A stretch of 64,000 nt of DNA from Rhizobium tumorigenes (lineage in GTDB: Bacteria; Pseudomonadota; Alphaproteobacteria; Rhizobiales; Rhizobiaceae): positions 62,001 through 126,000 of the forward strand of contig NZ_CP117256.1 in assembly GCF_003240565.2 (NCBI RefSeq). The letters run 5' to 3'. How positions within the stretch are numbered: position 1 is the first letter of the stretch; each line of letters opens with the position of its first letter. Below, one piece after another: positions 52,310-62,644 of this stretch. The notes below the pieces were generated by a model. It did not search any database. It saw only the letters and a program-made list of their open reading frames with translations, and was not told where the DNA came from. Both the position numbers and the translations under genes were made by a program.

Positions 52310-53166
52310 GCGTCGCGCTGGTACGGTGGAAGGCCGGCATGGTTGCAGGCGTGCCGGTCGGTGTCCTGCTCTCGGCGGCCGTTTTGCTGTCGATCGTCGC
52401 CGTTGCCGTCTTCGCTCCGCTCATTGCCCCCTACGATCCCTATGCGCAGAACCTGCTCGGGCGATTGAAGCCGCCGGGAACACTGGCCCGCAAGACACTC
52501 TATCTGCTTGGCTCTGACGAGCTCGGCCGTGATACGCTGAGCCGTCTCATCTACGGCGCCCGCGTCTCGCTTCTGGTGGCCATCGCCTCCGTCGTCTTGT
52601 CCGGCATCTTCGGCTGCGCCCTGGGCATGCTGGCGGCCTTCTACCGCGGCTGGACCGAAACCCTGATCATGCGCCTGGTCGATATCGTGCTGTCGGTACC
52701 GGCAATCCTGCTTGCGATTATCACCGTGGCGATCCTCGGGCCGGGACTTTTCAATGTCGTACTCATCCTGGCGCTTACGCGCTGGCCGCGCTACGCCCGT
52801 GTCGCCTATGGCCAGACGCTGTCGATAGTCACGATGCCCTACCTGCGCCTGTCGCGGTTCATGGGGGCAGGCTGGCTGCGCGTGCTTTGGCGGCATGTGC
52901 TGCCGAACATTGCCGGCGCGCTCATCGTTGTCGCTACGCTCGAGTTCGGATTGATGGTGTTGTTCGAGGCCGGGCTGTCCTTTCTCGGCCTTGGAGTGCA
53001 GCCACCGACCGCCAGCTGGGGCGCTATGCTCTCGGTCGGTCGCAACTACGTCGCCAATGCATGGTGGCTGTCGGTCATGCCAGGCTTCGCGCTTTTTCTT
53101 CTCGTCCTGTCTGTCAATTTCATCGGCGATTACCTGAGGGACCGCCTCGATCCACGGAGTCAGTGA
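52306..53166 (+). CDS. Peptide-type ABC transporter permease (DppC-like)
   Basis: The 286-residue permease shows APLIAPYDPYAQNLLGRLKPPG at the N-terminus, the usual DppC extension, then GSDELGRDTLSRLIYGARVSLLVA and a helix-rich core. The FMGAGWLRVLWRHVLPNIAGALIVVATLEFG segment is the ATPase-coupling loop. It overlaps the DppB-like gene by 4 bp and forms the channel with it. Confidence 0.9.
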   Translation: MSVALVRWKAGMVAGVPVGVLLSAAVLLSIVAVAVFAPLIAPYDPYAQNLLGRLKPPGTLARKTLYLLGSDELGRDTLSRLIYGARVSLLVAIASVVLSGIFGCALGMLAAFYRGWTETLIMRLVDIVLSVPAILLAIITVAILGPGLFNVVLILALTRWPRYARVAYGQTLSIVTMPYLRLSRFMGAGWLRVLWRHVLPNIAGALIVVATLEFGLMVLFEAGLSFLGLGVQPPTASWGAMLSVGRNYVANAWWLSVMPGFALFLLVLSVNFIGDYLRDRLDPRSQ

Positions 53167-53170
53167 GCAC

Positions 53171-53962
53171 ATGGTTGATTTTTCGCAAGATTACAAAGGC
53201 AAGCGCGTCATCGTCACCGGTGCGGCCGGCATCTTCGGCGGCTGGATCGCCGAGGCCTTCGCAGCAGCTGGCGCAACGCTGTTGGTCACCGATGCCGATA
53301 CGCCACGGCTGGCCGCTGCGGCTTCGAAGCTGAGCGGCGGACCGCATCTTCAGAAGACGGCCGACCTCACCTCGGACGCAGACCTCAAGGCGCTGCTGGC
53401 TTTCGTTGCCGAGAGCTGGGGGACAGCCGATGTGCTGGTCAACAATGCCGGCATCTACCCATCCGGCTTCTTGCTCGACATTAGTATAGAGGACTGGGAC
53501 CGGGTGTTCGATGTCAATGTCCGCGCGCCTTTCATCCTGTCACAAGGGGTCGCTCGCCAGATGATCGACAACGACGTCAAAGGCTCGATCATTAACATCT
53601 CCTCCGGGGCGTCGCGCAAGATGCGCAAGACCGTCGTGCCCTATTGCACCTCCAAGACGGCGCTCGACCGTCTGAACAAGGGATTTGCCATTGAACTCGC
53701 TGAGTTCGGCATCCGCGTTAACATCGTCGAGCCGGGATTTGCCCCAGGCAGCGATGTCAGCCACCTCACCCAGGAGCATATCGACACCGTGCTCAGCACT
53801 ATTCCCCTCGGCCGTGTCTCGGCGCCAGAAGATGCGGCAACGGCCGTCCTCTATCTCGCCTCGGATGCCGCGAGCTACGTCACCGGCTCAACGCTTACGG
53901 TCGACGGGGGCAATTCGCTCGGATCGCTTGCCGTTTTTCAGACCAAAAAAACGGCACTGTAG
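53171..53962 (+). CDS. SDR-family oxidoreductase
   Basis: The 263-residue protein is a short-chain dehydrogenase: cofactor motif VIVTGAAGIFGGWIAEAF, NNAG in VLVNNAGIYPSGFLL, active-site SSG serine in INISSGASRKM, and Y-C-T-S-K in VVPYCTSKTALDRL. It would oxidise or reduce a hydroxyl or keto group of a metabolite using NAD(P). It lies 4 bp after the permease gene, within the import operon. The substrate is unknown. Confidence 0.88.
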   Translation: MVDFSQDYKGKRVIVTGAAGIFGGWIAEAFAAAGATLLVTDADTPRLAAAASKLSGGPHLQKTADLTSDADLKALLAFVAESWGTADVLVNNAGIYPSGFLLDISIEDWDRVFDVNVRAPFILSQGVARQMIDNDVKGSIINISSGASRKMRKTVVPYCTSKTALDRLNKGFAIELAEFGIRVNIVEPGFAPGSDVSHLTQEHIDTVLSTIPLGRVSAPEDAATAVLYLASDAASYVTGSTLTVDGGNSLGSLAVFQTKKTAL

Positions 53963-53976
53963 ACGGGGACCTGGAC

Positions 53977-54891
53977 ATGACGGAAGACGGTAAAACTGGT
54001 GCCTACGTGCCCTTCCCTCCTTATCAATGGCCTGAGGGCAAGCAGAGCGCGGCTTTGATCAGCGTTGATGTCGATGCCATCGCGCCCTTCCTGTGGGAAC
54101 ATCGCGAGGCAGTGCCGGATCGTCTTTCCCGACTTGAAATCCGCCGCTTCGGATTGCGTACCGGAATTGGCCGTATTCTCGACCTGTTTGCCGGCAAGGG
54201 AATAAGAGCCAGCTTCTTTGTCCCGGCCATTGTTGCCGAATTCGATCCGGACCTGCTGCCAGCGCTGCTCCAGGCCGGCCACGAAATCGGCCTACACGGT
54301 TACTTTCACGAGCTCGTCAAGGATATCGCCGACGACGAGTTCTCCGCAGCGTTGGGTGCCAGCCTCGAGCTGTTCGTCGCCCAGACCGGCAAAAAGCCGC
54401 TAGGCTTTCGCTCGCCAGCCTGGGAGATGACGCCGCATATGCTCGCCGAGGTAAATCGCGCCGGTCTTGCCTATGATTCGTCGCTGATGGGGTTTGACCA
54501 TCCCTACGAGATCGACGGCATCGTCGAAATTCCAGTGCAATGGGCACTCGACGATGCAATCTTCTATAAATTTGAAAACAGCGGCAACGAACGCTGGGCA
54601 CCTACCTCAAGCGCTGCGGTTTTGGCCGACTGGATAGCCGAATGGCAGGGGCTGCACCGTTTCGGCAGCCTATTCACGCTGACAATCCATGACTGGATTT
54701 CCGGCCGCGCGCAGCGCATCGACATGTTGGAGAAGCTGCTTGATACCATCGTGGCCGCGCCGACGGCGTGGATCGCTACCGGCGGGGAAATAGCCAAGCA
54801 TCACGCGGGCTCGGGCAATCTTGGTCGCTTCGCCGTTGATGCCAATATTCCGGCATCGATTGAAACGCGACGCTTTGGACAAACCTCATGA
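53977..54891 (+). CDS. Polysaccharide deacetylase-family protein (NodB domain)
   Basis: The 304-residue protein has the NodB/PuuE fold: metal-binding and catalytic aspartates in ISVDVDAIAPF, and H-x3-H in HEIGLHGYFHE, the second metal site. The FRSPAWEMTPHML segment is the conserved arginine-proline loop. Members cleave N-acetyl groups from chitin or peptidoglycan, or act on allantoin-like cyclic amides. It overlaps the transpeptidase gene by 4 bp, so the two probably act in sequence on one imported compound. Confidence 0.83.
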   Translation: MTEDGKTGAYVPFPPYQWPEGKQSAALISVDVDAIAPFLWEHREAVPDRLSRLEIRRFGLRTGIGRILDLFAGKGIRASFFVPAIVAEFDPDLLPALLQAGHEIGLHGYFHELVKDIADDEFSAALGASLELFVAQTGKKPLGFRSPAWEMTPHMLAEVNRAGLAYDSSLMGFDHPYEIDGIVEIPVQWALDDAIFYKFENSGNERWAPTSSAAVLADWIAEWQGLHRFGSLFTLTIHDWISGRAQRIDMLEKLLDTIVAAPTAWIATGGEIAKHHAGSGNLGRFAVDANIPASIETRRFGQTS

Positions 54892-56429
54892 ATGAAACCT
54901 GGCAGATCGGCAAACGCGAAACGCGCGGCACGGGCGGCATCGTGGCATGCCAGAACTATGTCGCGGCGGAAGCAGGTGCCGCCGTGCTTTCGGCTGGCGG
55001 CAATGCCATCGATGCCGCCATCACCACGGCGCTGGTGCTCAGCGTCGTCGAACCATGGCTGTCCGGCATTGGTGGTGGGGGCTTCCTGTTGCGTGGCGAT
55101 ACAACCGGCGCAATCGATGTGCTCGACTTCAACGTGATCTCGCCTGCAGCCCTCGATCCGAGGGACTACCCGTTGGTAAAGGGCCGCGACGGCGACTGGT
55201 TCGACTGGCCGTCGGTAGAGGGCGACCGCAACCTGATCGGCTACGGCTCGATCTGCGTGCCGGGCGCCATAGCTGGCTTTGCCGAGGCGCTGGAGCGCTT
55301 CGGCACGCTTACCTTTGCAGAGGCACTGGCGCCGGCAATTGACCAGGCGCATCGCGGCTTGAAGCTGGACTGGTATGCCGCTCTTGCGTTGGCAATTGAC
55401 GGCAGCAACCTGGCGCAGTTCGAGGGGGCCGCAGCGCTGTTCTTGCGTGATGGCCGCGCGCCGCGCGTGCCGGAAGGCGGCCGAACGACTTTCTTGCCGA
55501 TGGCAGCCAAGGCGCTCACACTGGAGCGGCTGGCATATTCCGGAGCTACAGACTTCTATGAGGGCGAGATAGCCGACAGGATGGTGAGCGCCCTCAATGC
55601 CGGCGGCTCACCACTTTCCAAGCGGGATCTCCAAGCCTATGCGCCCCGCTGGCTGAGACCCCTGATACAACCTTTCGCCGGCCTTACGGTCAACGCGGTG
55701 CCTGGCCTGTCTGGCGGTCCCACTTTATGCGCAGCATTAGCCGAGCTGAGCGACACGCTGAGTGATGGCGATCCAACCGGCGGTCGGAACGCAGCAGCCT
55801 TCGCGGGCGCTCTGCGGCGGGCGACAGAGTATCGGCTCAGGAATCTGGGGCATGCCAACGGTGAAAGCTGCACCAGCCATATCAGCGTTGTCGACGCCGA
55901 GGGCACCATGGTTTCGCTGACCAACACACTGCTTTCGCGCTTCGGCTCGAAGGTGGTCGTGCCGGAGCTCGGATTTGCGCTCAACAATGGATTGATGTGG
56001 TTCGATCCCCGCCCGGGCCACCCCAATTCGATCGCCGCCGGCAGTCGGCCGCTGGCAAACATGAGCCCGATCATTGGCACGAGGGATGGACGGCCGGAGA
56101 TCGCGCTGGGGGCAGCCGGCGGACGACAAATCGTCCCGGCCGTGACACAGATCCTCGCCTATGTTGCCGCCTTCGGCCTCTCGCTCGAAGAGGCCTTCAG
56201 CGTCACCCGCATCGATACCAGTGGAACGAAGGTGCGCGTCAATAGCGCTGCAGCAGGCGATGTGGCGACCTATCTCGCCAAGAGCTTCGAGGTTGAGATC
56301 ATCGATGACGCACTCTATCCGGTCAACTTCGCAGTGCCGTCCGCTGTTATGCGGAAGAATGGCTTAAACAGCGGCATGGGCCATCCGAAAAACCCCTGGG
56401 CTGCAGCCCGCGAGGGGAGGATGCCATGA
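54888..56429 (+). CDS. Gamma-glutamyltranspeptidase-family Ntn hydrolase
   Basis: The 513-residue protein is of the gamma-glutamyltranspeptidase family, made as one chain and cut into two subunits. The large subunit carries ENYVAAEAGAAVLSAGGNAIDAA-like sequence (here QNYVAAEAGAAV), and the nucleophile threonine follows C in SCTSHISVVDAEG; the TSH pattern is the expected T-x-H. Later LLSRFGSKVVVPELGFALNNGLMWFDPRPGHPNSI and MSPIIGTRDGRPEIALGAAGG are the small-subunit motifs. No signal peptide is evident, so it probably acts in the cytoplasm on an imported gamma-glutamyl or amide compound. Overlaps on both sides are 4 bp. Confidence 0.88.
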   Translation: MNETWQIGKRETRGTGGIVACQNYVAAEAGAAVLSAGGNAIDAAITTALVLSVVEPWLSGIGGGGFLLRGDTTGAIDVLDFNVISPAALDPRDYPLVKGRDGDWFDWPSVEGDRNLIGYGSICVPGAIAGFAEALERFGTLTFAEALAPAIDQAHRGLKLDWYAALALAIDGSNLAQFEGAAALFLRDGRAPRVPEGGRTTFLPMAAKALTLERLAYSGATDFYEGEIADRMVSALNAGGSPLSKRDLQAYAPRWLRPLIQPFAGLTVNAVPGLSGGPTLCAALAELSDTLSDGDPTGGRNAAAFAGALRRATEYRLRNLGHANGESCTSHISVVDAEGTMVSLTNTLLSRFGSKVVVPELGFALNNGLMWFDPRPGHPNSIAAGSRPLANMSPIIGTRDGRPEIALGAAGGRQIVPAVTQILAYVAAFGLSLEEAFSVTRIDTSGTKVRVNSAAAGDVATYLAKSFEVEIIDDALYPVNFAVPSAVMRKNGLNSGMGHPKNPWAAAREGRMP

Positions 56430-57388
56430 CTCCGCCGGTCCTTAGCGTCGATGGGCTGCGTGTTACGATTGACGGCCGTCCCGTGGTCGACGGTGTGGAT
56501 TTCTCGGTCGAGGCGGGGGAGATCGTCACGCTGGTGGGCGAATCCGGTTGCGGCAAGTCAATGACGGCTTTCGCAGTCATGGGTCTTTTGCCGCAAGTGG
56601 CTCGCCAGGAAGGTGGCAACATCTGGCTCGGCGGGGAACCCATCGGGAAAGGGAGGCGCAGTGGTCTACGTGGCACCAACATGGCGATGATTTTCCAAGA
56701 GCCGGTTGCCTCTCTCAATCCTCTGATGCCAATCGGTTGGCAGATCGCCGAATGCCTCATCGTCCACCGCCGCCTCACGCGCCGTGAGGCCAAGCGCCAG
56801 ACGATCGCCATGCTGTCCGATGTCGGCATCCCGGAACCTGAGATCCGCTATAGGCAGTATCCCTTCGAGCTCTCCGGCGGCATGTGCCAGCGTGCCATGA
56901 TTGCCATGGCGCTGATCACGCGCCCCAAGCTGCTGATCGCCGACGAACCAACGACGGCGCTCGATGTAACCATTCAGGCGCAGATCCTTGAATTGATGAA
57001 GCGCCTGCGGGACGAGACCAACACAGCAATCCTGCTCATCACCCATGACATGGGCGTGGTCGCCGACATCGCCGACCAGGTGGCGGTGATGTATGCGGGC
57101 CGCGTCGTCGAAACGGCGCCCGTCGACGACATTTTTGCGTGGCAGGCGCACCCATACACCAAGTTACTGCTTTCGACTATCCCGCGCCTTGATGGTGAGG
57201 CCAAGACATTGCTGCCGACCATTCGCGGCACAGTGCCGCGTATAGGCGACTGGCCGGTGGGCTGCCGATTTTCTACCCGCTGCCCGCTCGCCGATGATGA
57301 CTGTCGAGAGGATCCGCCGCTCGCTCCAGCTGGTCTCGGCCGGCTAGCCGCCTGCTGGCATCAAGATCGAGTAGGAGGGCTGGCATGA
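56426..57388 (+). CDS. Peptide-type ABC ATPase (DppD-like)
   Basis: The 320-residue protein has Walker A ([10 protein letters not shown]), the signature [16 protein letters not shown] (a Cys where Arg is usual), Walker B ([12 protein letters not shown]) and H-loop (LITHDMG). The C-terminal [15 protein letters not shown] motif is the usual oligopeptide ATPase tail with cysteines that may bind an Fe-S cluster. It is coupled to the transpeptidase gene and to the DppF-like gene by 4-bp overlaps. Confidence 0.9.
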   Translation: MTPPVLSVDGLRVTIDGRPVVDGVDFSVEAGEIVTLVGESGCGKSMTAFAVMGLLPQVARQEGGNIWLGGEPIGKGRRSGLRGTNMAMIFQEPVASLNPLMPIGWQIAECLIVHRRLTRREAKRQTIAMLSDVGIPEPEIRYRQYPFELSGGMCQRAMIAMALITRPKLLIADEPTTALDVTIQAQILELMKRLRDETNTAILLITHDMGVVADIADQVAVMYAGRVVETAPVDDIFAWQAHPYTKLLLSTIPRLDGEAKTLLPTIRGTVPRIGDWPVGCRFSTRCPLADDDCREDPPLAPAGLGRLAACWHQDRVGGLA

Positions 57389-58455
57389 GCAAAGCACTTC
57401 TGTCAGTCCGCGACCTACATGTGCATTTCCCGCTTGCGGCCGATTGGCTCGGGCGTCCGACAGGCTGGCTGAAGGCGGTCGATGGCGTCGACCTGGATAT
57501 AGCTGAAGGCGAAAGCCTAGCGCTAGTCGGCGAGTCCGGTTGCGGCAAGTCGACACTGGGGGCCGCCATTCTCGGCATGCAGCAGCGCAGCTCCGGCCGG
57601 ATCGTATTTGACGGCAGCGACCTGAACGACGACACAGCGCGCAGGCGTGCCGAGCGCTCTCGCGACATCCAGATCGTCTTTCAAGATCCGGTGTCGGCGC
57701 TCAACCCGCGCATGGCGATCGGCCGCAGCATAGCAGAGCCGCTTGACATTCATGGCATCGGCAGTCCACGCGAGCGGGCCGACCGTGTGTACGAGCTATT
57801 GGAGTTGGTCGGCCTCAACCTGACCGATGCAAAGCGCAAGCCGAATGCTTTTTCCGGCGGCCAGCGGCAGCGTATCGTAATCGCTCGGGCGATCGCGCTG
57901 CAGCCAAAACTGCTGATCCTCGACGAACCGGTGTCGGCGCTCGACGTGTCGATCCGCTCGCAGATCCTCAACCTGCTGCTTGAACTGCAGGGGCGACTGG
58001 GGCTTTCCTACCTGTTCATTTCCCATGATCTGTCAGTGGTCCGGCATTTTGCCGACCGGGTGGCCGTCATGTATCTCGGCCGTATTGCCGAGACAGGCGC
58101 GACACGGGACGTCTTTGCCGAGCCTATTCACCCCTATACCCAGGCGTTGCTGAGCGCCGTGCCACTGCCGGATCCTATTGCCCAACGTCGACGGCAGCGC
58201 GTCCTCCTCCATGGCGATCTACCAAGCCCGGCCAGTCCGCCTAAAGGCTGCCGCTTTTCGACGCGCTGCCCGATTGCAGAGCCCATCTGCCATGCAATTT
58301 CGCCTGGACTCGTGCCGGTGGGCGACAGCGGCCAAACCGCCGCCTGTCACATCAATGCCCCGGCCAAGCAGTTCGCAAGCCATCCATCCAAGGACCAACA
58401 CAATTCGCCATCGGCATATAACGCCAAAAGCGACTTTAACAGGAGCTCGTCATGA
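57385..58455 (+). CDS. Peptide-type ABC ATPase (DppF-like)
   Basis: The 356-residue protein has Walker A (GESGCGKST), signature FSGGQRQRIVIARAI, Walker B (LILDEPVSALD) and H-loop (ISHDLSVV). It begins with LLSVRDLHVHFPLAADWLGRPTGWLKAVDGVDLDIAEG, the DppF type, and ends with [15 protein letters not shown]. It forms a heterodimer with the DppD-like ATPase. A 4-bp overlap joins it to the second binding protein gene. Confidence 0.9.
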   Translation: MSKALLSVRDLHVHFPLAADWLGRPTGWLKAVDGVDLDIAEGESLALVGESGCGKSTLGAAILGMQQRSSGRIVFDGSDLNDDTARRRAERSRDIQIVFQDPVSALNPRMAIGRSIAEPLDIHGIGSPRERADRVYELLELVGLNLTDAKRKPNAFSGGQRQRIVIARAIALQPKLLILDEPVSALDVSIRSQILNLLLELQGRLGLSYLFISHDLSVVRHFADRVAVMYLGRIAETGATRDVFAEPIHPYTQALLSAVPLPDPIAQRRRQRVLLHGDLPSPASPPKGCRFSTRCPIAEPICHAISPGLVPVGDSGQTAACHINAPAKQFASHPSKDQHNSPSAYNAKSDFNRSSS

Positions 58456-59951
58456 CCTTACGCAAACTGCTCGTCGTCGGCGCGAGCCTACTAGTTTTGC
58501 TGCCAGCGGCCAATGCCGCGCGAGCTGTCGACAAGCAGAGGTTCGTCGTCGATCTTGTCAACGAACCGTCGACCCTCGATCCGCAACTGCAGTGGAATCC
58601 TGACAGCTATTTCGTCTATCGCAACATCTTCGACAATCTGGTGACGCGCGACAATGCCGGCGCCATCGTCGGCGAGGTAGCAACCGCGTGGAAGCAGGTT
58701 TCCGACAAGCAGCTCGTCTTTACGCTGCGCGACGGCATCACTTTCCACGACGGCACGCCCCTGACGGCGACCGACGTCGCTTTCAGCGTCAATCGTATCA
58801 TCGACCCAAAACTTGCAAGCCCTCAGATCAGCCAATTCAACAAGATCGCGAAGGCTGAAGCGACCGGTGAGCACGAGGTGACGTTGAGCCTTGCCAGCCC
58901 GTACCCAGCACTCCTGGCGCAGCTGACAAAACTCTCGATCGTCCCGAAGCATGTCGTCGAGGCGATCGGCAACGCTGCCTTTAACTTGGCGCCGGTCGGC
59001 AGCGGTCCCTACAAATTCGTTAAATGGGACCGCGGTGTCGCCGTGACATTGGATCGCAATGACAGCTACTGGGGCACGAAAGCTCCCTTCCCGCAGGCGA
59101 TTTTCCGCGCCGTGCCGGATGCGTCGACCCGGCTCGCAGACCTTCAGTCCGGCACAGTCGATTTCGCGCGCGCCCTGACGTCCGACGAGGCGGCGCAGTT
59201 GGACGGCGCAGCCAATGTGAAGGCGATGCCTGTACTTACTGAGCGCCTCTCCTATATCCGCATCAATTCAGCAAAGCCGCCCTTCGACAATCCAGCGCTG
59301 CGTCAGGCGCTGGTCTATGCCATCGACAAGGACGGCATAACACAAGGTATTCTCGGCGGCCTCGACAAGCCGCTTGCTCAGATGGTGACACCGGCGCATT
59401 TCGGCTGGAGCGATAATGTTAAGGGCCTTGAATACGATCCAGACAAGGGCAAGGCGCTGATCGCCGCGGCCGGCAAACCACCAAAATTCCACCTGACGAC
59501 TGGAGCGTTCTTCGACCAGCGCGTTGCAGAAGCTGTGCTGCAGGAATTGCAGGACGTAGGTTTCGATGTCGATATAGTTCAGGTGGACACCCCCACCTTC
59601 CTGCAGCTTATCCAAAAGGGGCCGGCTGATGGCCCCACCCTTGCCATCAGCACGTCCTCCTGCGCTTGCCAGGACGCCGACGGCGCCCTATCATCATTGT
59701 TCCGCTCCGGCAGCAGCTGGACAATTGCGGCAAAGCCGGAAATCGACAGGCTGCTAGACGAAGCCGGCGCTTCCTCAGACGACAAGCTCCGCCTGGCCGA
59801 TTACCAAAAAGTCTCGGACTGGATCGCCAAGGACATCCCCACTGTGCCGCTTTACCGAATGGTGGCGATCTACGGCGCAGCAAAGCCCTTGAATTTCAAG
59901 CCGACGCCCAACGAAAGCTTCTTTATCAATCGCATGAGTTGGGGTGACTAA
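58452..59951 (+). CDS. Peptide-type ABC transporter substrate-binding protein 2
   Basis: The 499-residue protein has a signal peptide (LLVVGASLLVLLPAANAARA) and the SBP family-5 fold. It is a close paralogue of the first protein in the operon: identical blocks such as WNPDSYFVYRNIFD, SQFNKI, LSIVPKHV and CACQDADG, but with different flanks. It is the last gene of the transcript and is followed by a terminator. Two binding proteins for one transporter suggest related ligands or different affinities. Confidence 0.9.
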   Translation: MTLRKLLVVGASLLVLLPAANAARAVDKQRFVVDLVNEPSTLDPQLQWNPDSYFVYRNIFDNLVTRDNAGAIVGEVATAWKQVSDKQLVFTLRDGITFHDGTPLTATDVAFSVNRIIDPKLASPQISQFNKIAKAEATGEHEVTLSLASPYPALLAQLTKLSIVPKHVVEAIGNAAFNLAPVGSGPYKFVKWDRGVAVTLDRNDSYWGTKAPFPQAIFRAVPDASTRLADLQSGTVDFARALTSDEAAQLDGAANVKAMPVLTERLSYIRINSAKPPFDNPALRQALVYAIDKDGITQGILGGLDKPLAQMVTPAHFGWSDNVKGLEYDPDKGKALIAAAGKPPKFHLTTGAFFDQRVAEAVLQELQDVGFDVDIVQVDTPTFLQLIQKGPADGPTLAISTSSCACQDADGALSSLFRSGSSWTIAAKPEIDRLLDEAGASSDDKLRLADYQKVSDWIAKDIPTVPLYRMVAIYGAAKPLNFKPTPNESFFINRMSWGD

Positions 59952-59982
59952 CTATCTCACCAGAACGCTACCAAATTCGATT

Positions 59983-60001
59983 GGGGCCCAAAGGCCCCTT
60001 T
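59983..60001 (+). terminator. Rho-independent terminator
   Basis: GGGGCC-CAAA-GGCCCC followed by TTTTCC lies 32 bp after the last gene of the operon. The stem has six G-C pairs with a 4-base loop, so it should end transcription. Confidence 0.7.
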
Positions 60002-60456
60002 CCACGCCGATTAGTTGAACGGACGCATTACTATCTAGCTATCAGCACACCCTTAAAGATCTGAGTAGAAATGCAGGCCCTATGACCATATCTATGTCTT
60101 GATTGATATCCGCTTCCAAGACGTTCGTGCTGAAATAGCTGAGACTTGAAGCCGGCTTGTCGCACCATTTCCGATGGTAGCAATTATTGCCTAGTGTTTT
60201 CGCTGGATAGTCGCCCTTTAGACCGGGCGAGCGAACCGTTTGCGTCGGCAATTTGATTTAGTATTAATTGGTCTTGATGGGTTTGAACCGGCGGCCACTC
60301 AGTGTGTGCACGGTTTTTTCCAACAATGTCAGAGGATTGAAGCGTAAGGCTGATTTTTATGGAACCATAAGTTACGGCTCGTATGCAGCGGCTAAATGGA
60401 CATCTCAAATAGATGCGAATCAACTACTCTATCGGTTCAAGGGCTCTGCTATCCAA
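60002..60456. other. No clear gene
   Basis: 455 bp between the terminator and the end of thiD with only weak ORFs. No tRNA, riboswitch or operator identified. Confidence 0.4.
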
Positions 60457-61251
60457 TCAACGGGCATAGAAATGATGGACCGGACCGCGTCCCTTGCCTA
60501 TCCGCAAATCCTGACCTGCCGTCAGAGCCGCGTGCAGGTAGTCTTTTGCCATTCCAACCGAGGTTGGAAGATCAAATCCGTGCGCCAGCTGGGCGGCGAT
60601 CGCTGCCGACAGGGTGCAGCCGGTTCCGTGACTGTTGGGTGTTTCCAGACGCGGTGATTTGAAGGCATGGAATGCCCCGTCAGTGGTCAGCAGCGTGTCG
60701 ACGCATTCGCTACCCTGGCCATGGCCGCCTTTGATCAGCACCGCGCGGGCATTCTCTTTTTGCAGCTGCAGGGCCTGCCGAGAGACCTCTTCAGGGGTTT
60801 CCGCCAGCGGCAGGCCTGTCAGTATGGCGGCCTCGAAAAGGTTCGGGGTGATGAGATCGGCTCTCGGCATCATTGCAAGCTTCAGTGCCGCCACGGCATC
60901 GTCGCGGAGCAACCTGTCACCTGACGTTGCCACCATGACGGGATCGAGCACGACAGGTCCTTCGAAATGCCGCAGGCCTTCAGCGACGGTCCGGATGATG
61001 TCGTAGCTCGCCAGCATGCCGATCTTGATCGCGTTCACCTGAAGGTCGTCCAGCACTGCCTGCATCTGTGCTGCGACCATGGAAACGGAAATATCCTCTA
61101 TCGCAAAAACGCCCAACGTGTTCTGCGCCGTGACGGCGGTCAGTACGCTTGCGCCGTAAACGCCGAGCGCGGAGAATGTCTTGAGGTCCGCCTGGATGCC
61201 GGCGCCGCCGCCGCTGTCCGATCCGGCGATGGTAAGGGCTATCAGTGTCAT
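60457..61251 (-). CDS. thiD: Hydroxymethylpyrimidine/phosphomethylpyrimidine kinase
   Basis: The 264-residue kinase phosphorylates 4-amino-5-hydroxymethyl-2-methylpyrimidine twice with ATP, giving the pyrimidine diphosphate for thiamine. The ribokinase-fold motifs are present: [36 protein letters not shown] near the start, [13 protein letters not shown], and [17 protein letters not shown] with the catalytic aspartate-equivalent near the end. The ATG at 61251 overlaps the stop of thiE by 4 bp. It is the last gene of the thi operon. Confidence 0.93.
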   Translation of the reverse strand: MTLIALTIAGSDSGGGAGIQADLKTFSALGVYGASVLTAVTAQNTLGVFAIEDISVSMVAAQMQAVLDDLQVNAIKIGMLASYDIIRTVAEGLRHFEGPVVLDPVMVATSGDRLLRDDAVAALKLAMMPRADLITPNLFEAAILTGLPLAETPEEVSRQALQLQKENARAVLIKGGHGQGSECVDTLLTTDGAFHAFKSPRLETPNSHGTGCTLSAAIAAQLAHGFDLPTSVGMAKDYLHAALTAGQDLRIGKGRGPVHHFYAR

Positions 61252-61871
61252 TTCTCGATTTCCGCACGTCTCCACAGTGCCGTTGCTGCCAGCCATTGCC
61301 GGGTTCGGCCTTCCGGGTCTTCATGAAGGGTGATGTCGGTAACGACAGCTGCGCACGCCGCCCCCTGCTCCAGCACCAGCGGTCCCCGTTCGGCAGTGAT
61401 GCCGCCGATGGCAACCAGCGGAAGATCGCCGATCCGGCGCTTCCACTCGGCAACCCGCTCGATCCCCTGTGGTTGCCATTTCATCTTCTTGAGGATGGTC
61501 GGCCAGACGGGCCCAAGCGCGACGTAATCCGGTCGAGCGCTAAGCGCCGTCTCGAGTTCGGCGACATCGTGGGTGGAAAGCCCGAGCCTCAAGCCGGCCG
61601 CGCGAATGGCGGCAAGGTCCGCCCCGAAAAGATCCTCCTGTCCGAGATGGACGAAGTCGCATTCCTCGTCGATCGCCAGTTGCCAGTAATCGTTGACGAT
61701 AAGCTGGCATCCGTGAGCTAGGCACAAGATCCTTGCGCGCCGGATTTCCCGCCGCAGCTCGGTCTCAGACTTGTCCTTGACGCGCAACTGCACGAGTTTC
61801 ACGCCGAGCGGCACCAGGCGCTCGATCCAGTCGGCACTGTCGACGAGGAGGTAGAAGGGATCGAACCTCAT
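61248..61871 (-). CDS. thiE: Thiamine-phosphate synthase
   Basis: The 207-residue protein joins hydroxymethylpyrimidine diphosphate and thiazole phosphate to give thiamine phosphate. Family segments are [50 protein letters not shown] and [10 protein letters not shown]. It overlaps thiG by 4 bp and thiD by 4 bp. Confidence 0.94.
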   Translation of the reverse strand: MRFDPFYLLVDSADWIERLVPLGVKLVQLRVKDKSETELRREIRRARILCLAHGCQLIVNDYWQLAIDEECDFVHLGQEDLFGADLAAIRAAGLRLGLSTHDVAELETALSARPDYVALGPVWPTILKKMKWQPQGIERVAEWKRRIGDLPLVAIGGITAERGPLVLEQGAACAAVVTDITLHEDPEGRTRQWLAATALWRRAEIEK

Positions 61872-62641
61872 TGAAACACCGCCTTGCCGATGACGGGTGT
61901 CGAGGGAACGGCCATGTCACGCGGCTCCAGCATGCCGGACAGATAGGCAAGCCGGCCGGCATCGACGGCTTTCGCAAAAGCCTCGGCCATGACAGGCGGA
62001 TCGCCGGCCATGGCGACGGCGGTGTTGAGCAGAACGGCGTCGTAACCCAGTTCCATGACCACAGCCGCATGCGACGGCCGCCCGAGGCCGGCATCGATGA
62101 TCAGCGGGATCGCGGGGAAGGCCGCCCTGAAGGCAACGAGCGCCGACGCATTGCGCGGACCCGCCGCCGAACCGATCGGCGCGCACCAGGGCATCAGCAC
62201 CTGGCAACCGGAAGCCAGCAGTTTTTCCGCAACGACAAGATCGTCCGTGGTGTAGGGAAAGACGCAAAACCCCTCGCTGCTGAGGATCCGCGCGGCTTCG
62301 ACCAGCTCGAATACGTCAGGCTGCAGACTGTCGTGATTGCCGATGACTTCCAGCTTGATCCAGTCTGTCGCGAAGATCTCCCTTGCCATCCTGGCAGTCA
62401 GAATGGCCTCCGAGGCACTATGGCATCCGGCCGTGTTGGGCAGGACACGCACCCCGAGTTGACGGATGAGTTCGAAAAATGCGCCCCCGGTCCTGCCGCC
62501 GGAGGTCTCGCGGCGAAGCGACACGGTGACGATCTCGGCACCCGACCGCCTGACCGCCTCGCCCAGCACCGCCGGCGACGGGTAACGCGCCGTTCCGAGC
62601 AGCAGGCGCAACGACAGTTCGGTATCGTAAAGTTTCAGCAT
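61868..62641 (-). CDS. thiG: Thiazole synthase
   Basis: The 257-residue enzyme builds the thiazole ring from dehydroglycine, deoxyxylulose phosphate and ThiS thiocarboxylate. Motifs are [12 protein letters not shown], the Schiff-base lysine in [31 protein letters not shown], and [31 protein letters not shown]. It begins 3 bp after the end of thiS. Confidence 0.95.
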   Translation of the reverse strand: MLKLYDTELSLRLLLGTARYPSPAVLGEAVRRSGAEIVTVSLRRETSGGRTGGAFFELIRQLGVRVLPNTAGCHSASEAILTARMAREIFATDWIKLEVIGNHDSLQPDVFELVEAARILSSEGFCVFPYTTDDLVVAEKLLASGCQVLMPWCAPIGSAAGPRNASALVAFRAAFPAIPLIIDAGLGRPSHAAVVMELGYDAVLLNTAVAMAGDPPVMAEAFAKAVDAGRLAYLSGMLEPRDMAVPSTPVIGKAVFQ

Positions 62642-62644
62642 CGA

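Noticed and set aside
60042..60423. Short ORFs between the terminator and thiD
   Set aside because: No family, weak ribosome sites, and low-quality composition.
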